From NCBI GenBank assembly GCA_947629295.1, contig CANRDH010000046.1:1-9835 (forward strand): a DNA stretch of 9,835 nucleotides, given 5' to 3'. Positions 5,745 to 9,835 of the stretch are shown here, piece by piece. This stretch comes from an uncultured Clostridia bacterium (GTDB lineage Bacteria > Bacillota > Clostridia > Oscillospirales > Acutalibacteraceae). The position numbers and the translations under genes were made by a program. Position 1 is the first letter of the stretch. Every line of letters begins with the position of its first letter. The notes under the pieces are model-generated. The model searched no databases, had not been told where the DNA came from, and worked only from the letters and a program-made list of their open reading frames with translations.

Positions 5745-7022
5745 ATGAGAGTATTGATTCTTTCTGCAACTACGGGCGGCGGACATATGAGGGCTGCCAA
5801 CGCCCTGAAGGAATACATAAAAATGCAGGACAGCAGTGCGATTGTGAAAATATCCGATACAATCGAATACGTAAGTCCCTTTTTAAATAAAGCAGTTACA
5901 GGCGGATATGTCTATATGGTAAGAAATACCCCTAAAATGTACGGAAGCATTTACAAAAATGCGGATAAAAATACCGCTACTATCAATAAGACTATGGAAT
6001 TCACCACAACCTCGCTGAGAAATAAACTGCTGCCGCTGGTATATGATTTCAATCCGGATATAATCGTAACCACTCACCCTTTCGCCGCTGAAATCGTCAC
6101 TGCTTTGAAACAAAATAACATAATCGATATCCCGATTATTGATATTGTAACGGATTTCGCTATACATCAGGCTTATATAAGCGACGGCGTGGACGCGTAT
6201 ATTGTTTCAAGCCGTGAAATGGTTGACCAGGTTGTCGAAAGAGGTGTAAGCAGGGTACATGTATACCCCTACGGAATACCGATCATGCAAAGCTTTTATC
6301 AGGAAATTGACAGAGAAAAGGCATTTGCAAGCGAGGGACTTGATCCTTCCTTGCCGACAATACTGATTATGGCAGGAAGCTTTGGCGTTACGGATATTCT
6401 TAAGATTTATCATAAAATAGTGAAATCCCCGGAAAATTTCCAGATAATAGTCATCACCGGAAAAAATGAAAAGCTTTATGAAACCTTTGACAATTATCTC
6501 AGAAAAATAACCATAAACAACACAATCATTGAGCTGAGAGAGACTGTCAAAGCTGAAAACGCCGCAAAAGCTGCCATAAAAACTGCCAAAAATCCCAAGG
6601 CGAAGCCCGCGGCAAAAATTAAACCTCAGCATACAGTATCGAAAACCCTGAAACCTGCTAAACCTACAGAGCTATTGTATTATACGGACGATGTCGATAA
6701 ATATATGCGTATGGCTGATATTATTGTTACAAAACCCGGCGGACTCACCGTAAGCGAGGCGATAGCAGTAGGACTGCCAATGGCAATATTCAAGGCTATA
6801 CCCGGACAGGAGGAACAAAATGCCGATTTCCTTGTAAGCAAAAATATGGCTGTCAGGCTTGAAAAGAAGGATTCCTGCACAGCCGTTATCACCGATTTGC
6901 TCAGGAACCCCGAAAAGCTCGAAAATATGAGAAAGGCTATAAATTCCTTTTCAAAGGGAAATGCAGCGGCCAATATTTATTTGCTTATGCTTGATCTTGT
7001 CAAAAAATATAAACGCAAATAG
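5745..7022 (+). CDS. MGDG synthase/UgtP-like diacylglycerol glycosyltransferase (GT28-type fold)
   Basis: Members of this family move a sugar from a UDP-sugar onto diacylglycerol at the inner membrane face, giving glycolipids used as membrane lipids or lipoteichoic acid anchors. The 425-residue protein starts with the MGDG-synthase N-terminal signature (SATTGGGHMRAANAL, residues 7-21), continues with VTTHPFAAEIV and VTDFAIH (about 108-141), then the C-terminal nucleotide-sugar domain with VTKPGGLTVSEAIAVGLP (328-345) and PGQEEQNADFL (353-363). No signal peptide or TM helix is seen, consistent with a peripheral enzyme. The ATG is preceded by GGAAGG, 8 bases away. Oddity: about 45 residues (264-308), rich in Lys, Ala and Pro, are inserted between the two halves of the C-terminal domain, just before the LLYYTDDVDKYM helix where relatives have a short loop. 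The gene has its own promoter and terminator. Acceptor and sugar are inferred from family only. Confidence 0.88.
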   Translation: MRVLILSATTGGGHMRAANALKEYIKMQDSSAIVKISDTIEYVSPFLNKAVTGGYVYMVRNTPKMYGSIYKNADKNTATINKTMEFTTTSLRNKLLPLVYDFNPDIIVTTHPFAAEIVTALKQNNIIDIPIIDIVTDFAIHQAYISDGVDAYIVSSREMVDQVVERGVSRVHVYPYGIPIMQSFYQEIDREKAFASEGLDPSLPTILIMAGSFGVTDILKIYHKIVKSPENFQIIVITGKNEKLYETFDNYLRKITINNTIIELRETVKAENAAKAAIKTAKNPKAKPAAKIKPQHTVSKTLKPAKPTELLYYTDDVDKYMRMADIIVTKPGGLTVSEAIAVGLPMAIFKAIPGQEEQNADFLVSKNMAVRLEKKDSCTAVITDLLRNPEKLENMRKAINSFSKGNAAANIYLLMLDLVKKYKRK

Positions 7023-7100
7023 CTATCCCTTACCTTAATATTCGGAAGCTGCCTATCCTTGAAAATTAAACGCATTTTTTTATTTTAAATTATCTTTTTC

Positions 7101-7129
7101 ACCGCTGCCGCAATAAGCAGCGGTTTTTT
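7101..7129 (+). terminator. Rho-independent terminator after the glucosyltransferase gene
   Basis: An 8-bp GC-rich stem (ACCGCTGC 7101-7108, GCAGCGGT 7117-7124) with an 8-base loop runs into TTTTTT (7124-7129). It is about 80 bases past the stop codon. The opposite strand has no T-run after the stem, so it acts in the plus direction only. Confidence 0.9.
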
Positions 7130-7183
7130 AACGAATATCACAATAAAATCTTAATTTTATTTAATTCTTGTACATATACAATC

Positions 7184-7212
7184 TTGATTTATATGTAAAA
7201 TAATGTTATGAT
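7184..7212 (+). promoter_or_regulatory. Extended -10 promoter of the flippase-like/GT2 operon
   Basis: TTGATT (7184-7189) and TATGAT (7207-7212) are 17 bases apart, and TGT directly precedes the -10 box, giving a TGnTATGAT extended -10. The start would be near 7219, with a leader of about 43 bases. The in-frame ATG at 7208 lies inside this -10 box, so it would not be in the mRNA. Confidence 0.7.
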
Positions 7213-7252
7213 TAATGCTGTGGATATTTTGTCGGATAATAATTTTATATTC

Positions 7253-7257
7253 GGAGG
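7253..7257 (+). promoter_or_regulatory. Ribosome binding site fixing the flippase-like protein start
   Basis: GGAGG with a four-base gap to the ATG at 7262. The spacing is short but it is the only good site; the upstream ATG at 7208 has none and overlaps the promoter. Confidence 0.75.
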
Positions 7258-7261
7258 AAAT

Positions 7262-8329
7262 ATGGAAGATAAAAATGAAAAGAAAATACGTATTCCTTGG
7301 GGATTGCTATTTAATTTAACCATAGTAGCACTTACAATAGTACTCATAGTATACTTTATTTTTTCTGAAGGCGGTTTCATGGACCTTTTGAGCAGCGGTC
7401 TTCAGATAAGTATAATTTGGCTCTTGACGGCTGTATTTGTTCATTTGCTCAATATTGCCCTAGATATGACGGTAATATATCTGTTCATAAAACAAACAAA
7501 TCCCCAAATAACGGTATTTAATGCTCTTGTTGCCTCGATGACCGGTCAGTTCTTTTCTGCTGTCACACCGAGTGCGTCAGGCGGTCAGCCTATGCAGATA
7601 GTTGCGTTGTCGAGAATGGGTATAAAAGCGTCAAATTCTACCTCGGCACTGATTCAGAAATTTCTTGTGTGGCAGTTCACAATGACTGCATATTGCATAG
7701 TTGCTGTTGTGGCAAGGTTTTCATTCATTTCACAGCACCTTAACGCAACAATGTGGGTACTGTCAATAATAGGTTTTGCCGCACAGGTGATCATGATTAT
7801 AATACTTCTTCTGGCTTCCTTTTGCAAACCCCTTACAACAAGGGTTATCAATTTATTTCTGAATATCATGGGAAAGCTTCATATACTGCGTGATGTCGAG
7901 GAGAAGAAAAAAAGTATTGACGCCACTCTGACTTCATTTCATGAGAGCAACAAGCAGCTTAATAAAAACAAGGTACTTCTTGTCAAAGTATATGTAATAA
8001 CTGCAATTCAGATGACAGCATATTTTCTTGTTCCCTACTGCATTGCAATGTCCTTCGGCATAAACTGCAATATTTTTGATATGCTCTGCGCACAGGCGTA
8101 TGTGAGTATGGTCTCAAGTCTTGTTCCCCTGCCCGGAGGTTCGGGAGCTGCAGAATACTCATTCAGCGTATTCTTCTCTGCTTATTTTTCACTCACAACA
8201 ATAAAATCGGCAATACTTCTTTGGAGAACTATAACCTACTACGGAACTATAGCCATTTCCGCTCCGCTTGCATGGCTCAGAAATAAAAATGAACCGACGG
8301 ATCCTGAGGTCGAACTTGATACGGAATAA
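7262..8329 (+). CDS. YbhN/MprF-type flippase-like integral membrane protein (LPG synthase TM domain family)
   Basis: This belongs to the PF03706/TIGR00374 family, the membrane domain that in MprF translocates lysyl-phosphatidylglycerol and which also stands alone in many bacteria as a putative lipid or glycolipid flippase. The 355-residue protein lacks the soluble C-terminal aminoacyl-transfer domain of MprF, so lipid lysinylation is not expected. Hydrophobic stretches are near 15-34, 48-76, 134-152, 165-186, 238-265, 272-292, 297-312 and 316-338. Family motifs are the re-entrant TPSASGGQPMQ (102-112) followed by LSRMGI, and LVPLPGGSGAAEYSF (287-301). A charged cytosolic loop (about 209-237) and an acidic C-terminus are present. 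It is first in a probable operon with two glycosyltransferases, 49 bases before the next gene, which suggests it handles a glycosylated lipid. The substrate cannot be read from the sequence. Confidence 0.88.
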   Translation: MEDKNEKKIRIPWGLLFNLTIVALTIVLIVYFIFSEGGFMDLLSSGLQISIIWLLTAVFVHLLNIALDMTVIYLFIKQTNPQITVFNALVASMTGQFFSAVTPSASGGQPMQIVALSRMGIKASNSTSALIQKFLVWQFTMTAYCIVAVVARFSFISQHLNATMWVLSIIGFAAQVIMIIILLLASFCKPLTTRVINLFLNIMGKLHILRDVEEKKKSIDATLTSFHESNKQLNKNKVLLVKVYVITAIQMTAYFLVPYCIAMSFGINCNIFDMLCAQAYVSMVSSLVPLPGGSGAAEYSFSVFFSAYFSLTTIKSAILLWRTITYYGTIAISAPLAWLRNKNEPTDPEVELDTE

Positions 8330-8378
8330 AACTGATATAAAAAAACTTGTATAAAAACACAAGAGGGTAATTACAGCG

Positions 8379-9320
8379 ATGTCGAAAGTAAAAATATCCG
8401 TTATAGTACCCATCTATAACGTCGAAAAATATTTGGATGAATGTCTTAAATCAATCAAAGAACAAACATTTTCGGATTTTGAAGTTATTATGGTTGATGA
8501 CGGTTCTACGGACAAAAGCGTCGAAATAGCAACAAAATACACCAACCTTGACGACCGTTTCAACCTTTTTTTCAAGAAAAACGGCGGTGCCGCAGATGCA
8601 AGAAATTACGGTATTGAAAAATCCAACGGCGAATATGTTGCCTTTATCGACAGTGATGACAGTATAAGGAAAGAATTTCTTGAAAAACTGTATAGCGCGA
8701 TAGTTGAGCATAATGCCGATGTTGCCGTATGTGATTTCAGATTTTATTTTATCAACACGGGTAAAACCAAAAGGGCGCATATTCTGTCAATAGGAAATAA
8801 CCGTGTTTATAACAGGGAGCAGGCACTGAAGGTGCTTTTGCGTGATTACAAATTCCGATTCTATTTGTGGAATAAGCTTTGGAAAATCAGCCTTTTCAAG
8901 GACAACAAAATTAAAATCCCAAATATGATGTATGAGGACGCCGTGGCTTCATCTATGGTTTTCTGCCATATAACCAAGGCGGTATCACTCGACTACAGCG
9001 GCTATATACATAAAAGGGCTTTTTCAAAACACAAGGAGCCGCAGATGACAAAAGACAGAGTAAATGACTATATAAATACTATTCCCGGTATAAGAAAGTA
9101 CCTTGAGGAGCAGGGTGTTTATAAAAATGTCAAGTATTCCTTTTACCACCACAGGATGCACGTCATTTTTTCCATACCCTCGCTTGTATATCAAGTGAGA
9201 AATGAGCTTGACAACGGGGTAATAAATAACTGCGTTTCCGGTATTAAAAAGGTCTTTAAATGCTCCAAAGCCTCACCTGATAAGCTTGAGAGTTTAAAAA
9301 ATACAAACGCAATAAAATGA
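8379..9320 (+). CDS. Family 2 glycosyltransferase (GT-A fold), first of a tandem pair
   Basis: A GT2 enzyme of 313 residues transferring sugar from a nucleotide donor; acceptor unknown, probably a lipid-linked or envelope glycan given its neighbours. It shows the N-terminal strand ISVIVPIYNVEKYLDECL (6-23), the nucleotide-binding DDGSTD (40-45), GGAADARNYGI (69-79), the metal-binding D-S-D-D (91-94) and a likely catalytic acidic pair in MYEDAV (184-189). The region after about 200 is less conserved and has no TM helix, so it is a cytosolic or peripheral enzyme rather than a processive membrane synthase. The ATG is preceded by AGAGGG at a rather long 11-base spacing; no better start is visible. 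The following gene is a close paralogue 15 bases downstream. Confidence 0.92.
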   Translation: MSKVKISVIVPIYNVEKYLDECLKSIKEQTFSDFEVIMVDDGSTDKSVEIATKYTNLDDRFNLFFKKNGGAADARNYGIEKSNGEYVAFIDSDDSIRKEFLEKLYSAIVEHNADVAVCDFRFYFINTGKTKRAHILSIGNNRVYNREQALKVLLRDYKFRFYLWNKLWKISLFKDNKIKIPNMMYEDAVASSMVFCHITKAVSLDYSGYIHKRAFSKHKEPQMTKDRVNDYINTIPGIRKYLEEQGVYKNVKYSFYHHRMHVIFSIPSLVYQVRNELDNGVINNCVSGIKKVFKCSKASPDKLESLKNTNAIK

Positions 9321-9322
9321 TC

Positions 9323-9328
9323 GGGAGG
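9323..9328 (+). promoter_or_regulatory. Ribosome binding site of the second GT2 gene
   Basis: GGGAGG lies 7 bases before the ATG at 9336 and just after the TGA of the first GT2 gene (9318-9320). It supports translation as a separate gene in the same transcript. Confidence 0.8.
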
Positions 9329-9335
9329 TACGATT

Positions 9336-9835
9336 ATGTCTGAACCTGAAATTTCGGTTATAGTACCTGTATACAATGTAGAAAAATATCTGGACGCCTG
9401 TCTTGAATCAATAAGAAAGCAAACATTTACGGATTTTGAGGTTCTTATCATAGATGATGAAACTCCCGATAACAGTGCTGAAATTGCAGAAAAATATACA
9501 CAGCTTGACAGCAGATTTACAATTTATCATAAGAAAAACGGCGGTCTGTCTGATGCAAGAAATTACGGATTGGAACGTGCAAAGGGTAAATATGTTGTTT
9601 TTATAGACAGCGACGACCGTATAAGAGAAAAATACCTTGAAAGTATGCATGACGCGATAATAAAGTATGATGCCGATATAGCTGTATGCAGCTTCAGCTT
9701 TTATTATATCAACAGCGGAAAAACCAAAAAAGCAAATAAAAAACCAATTGACAATAATCGTGTATATGAACGTGATGAAGCTATACGTGAGCTTATGCGC
9801 GACAGACAATTCCGTTTTTATGTTTGGAACAAGCT
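9336..9835 (+). CDS. Family 2 glycosyltransferase, second of the tandem pair (3' end missing)
   Basis: The frame is open from the ATG to the last base and gives 166 complete residues, running off the window. By hand, it aligns without gaps to the preceding protein over all 166 residues with about 101 identities (roughly 61%), so the two arose by tandem duplication. The GT-A elements are present: ISVIVPVYNVEKYLD, GGLSDARNYGL (69-79), D-S-D-D (91-94) and RFYVWNK at the visible end. The nucleotide-binding motif reads DDETPD at 40-45 rather than the DDGSTD of its twin; both aspartates remain but Gly-Ser becomes Glu-Thr. The usual catalytic ED motif would lie beyond the window. It probably adds a related sugar or makes a different linkage in the same glycan; this is inference. 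Confidence 0.9.
   Translation, partial: MSEPEISVIVPVYNVEKYLDACLESIRKQTFTDFEVLIIDDETPDNSAEIAEKYTQLDSRFTIYHKKNGGLSDARNYGLERAKGKYVVFIDSDDRIREKYLESMHDAIIKYDADIAVCSFSFYYINSGKTKKANKKPIDNNRVYERDEAIRELMRDRQFRFYVWNK

Noticed and set aside
5729..5748. Tiny open frames (three codons each, from ATGs at 5729 and 5737) overlapping the ribosome binding site and start of the lipid glucosyltransferase.
   Set aside because: They lack their own ribosome binding sites, and such chance mini-frames are expected; nothing suggests a leader peptide.
7262..8329. MprF lysyl-phosphatidylglycerol synthase.
   Set aside because: Only the flippase-like membrane domain is present; the C-terminal synthase domain is absent and the gene ends with a normal stop, followed by a different gene.
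8346..8363. A 5-bp inverted repeat (CTTGT/ACAAG) between the flippase-like gene and the first GT2 gene, considered as terminator or attenuator.
   Set aside because: The stem is short and AT-rich, no U-run follows, and it merges into the ribosome binding site of the next gene; the genes more likely share one transcript.

Overview
The window looks like a chromosomal stretch from a low-to-moderate GC Gram-positive anaerobe of the Clostridia, plausibly Oscillospiraceae/Ruminococcaceae. This rests on an [FeFe]-hydrogenase maturation gene (hydF), strong GGAGG ribosome binding sites, sigma-A type promoters, a VanW-family envelope protein and Wzz/CpsB-type polysaccharide genes. The taxonomic placement is inference; no rRNA or marker gene is present. 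The theme after hydF is the cell envelope: lipid-linked and polymeric glycans.

Layout. (1) 1-906, plus strand: the 3' three quarters of hydF, with its CxH...HCxxC cluster-binding motif intact. (2) 1028-3175, minus strand: a compact three-gene operon read as Wzz/CpsC-like co-polymerase, CpsB-like PHP tyrosine phosphatase, then a short priming sugar-phosphate transferase. It starts from a perfect TTGACA-17-TATAAT promoter at 3251-3279 and meets hydF tail to tail at a long hairpin (953-995). No tyrosine kinase, flippase, polymerase or further glycosyltransferase belongs to this operon. (3) 3176-3627: AT-rich intergenic region with the cps promoter and the probable terminator of the next gene. 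(4) 3628-5460, minus strand: a 610-residue membrane-anchored VanW-family protein. (5) 5461-5744: divergent promoter region. (6) 5745-7022, plus strand: an MGDG-synthase/diacylglycerol glucosyltransferase-like enzyme with an unusual Lys/Ala/Pro-rich insertion, followed by a clear Rho-independent terminator. (7) 7262-9835, plus strand: a probable operon with its own extended -10 promoter, encoding a YbhN/MprF-type flippase-like membrane protein and two tandem paralogous GT2 glycosyltransferases, the second cut by the window end.

How they may work together (inference). The minus-strand operon would start a polysaccharide on undecaprenyl phosphate and control its length. The plus-strand genes could make a glycosylated diacylglycerol and elaborate or move a lipid-linked glycan. 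The VanW-family protein is envelope-associated with no settled biochemical function.

Five start codons were moved inward from the longest open frame, or chosen, on ribosome-binding-site evidence: 1654, 2421, 5460, 7262 and 9336. I see no tRNA, rRNA, CRISPR array, insertion sequence or phage gene. I did not find a clearly undescribed system. The most unusual items are the charged insertion in the lipid glycosyltransferase, the calcium-loop-like and repeated tail motifs in the VanW protein, and the kinase-less mini capsule operon.
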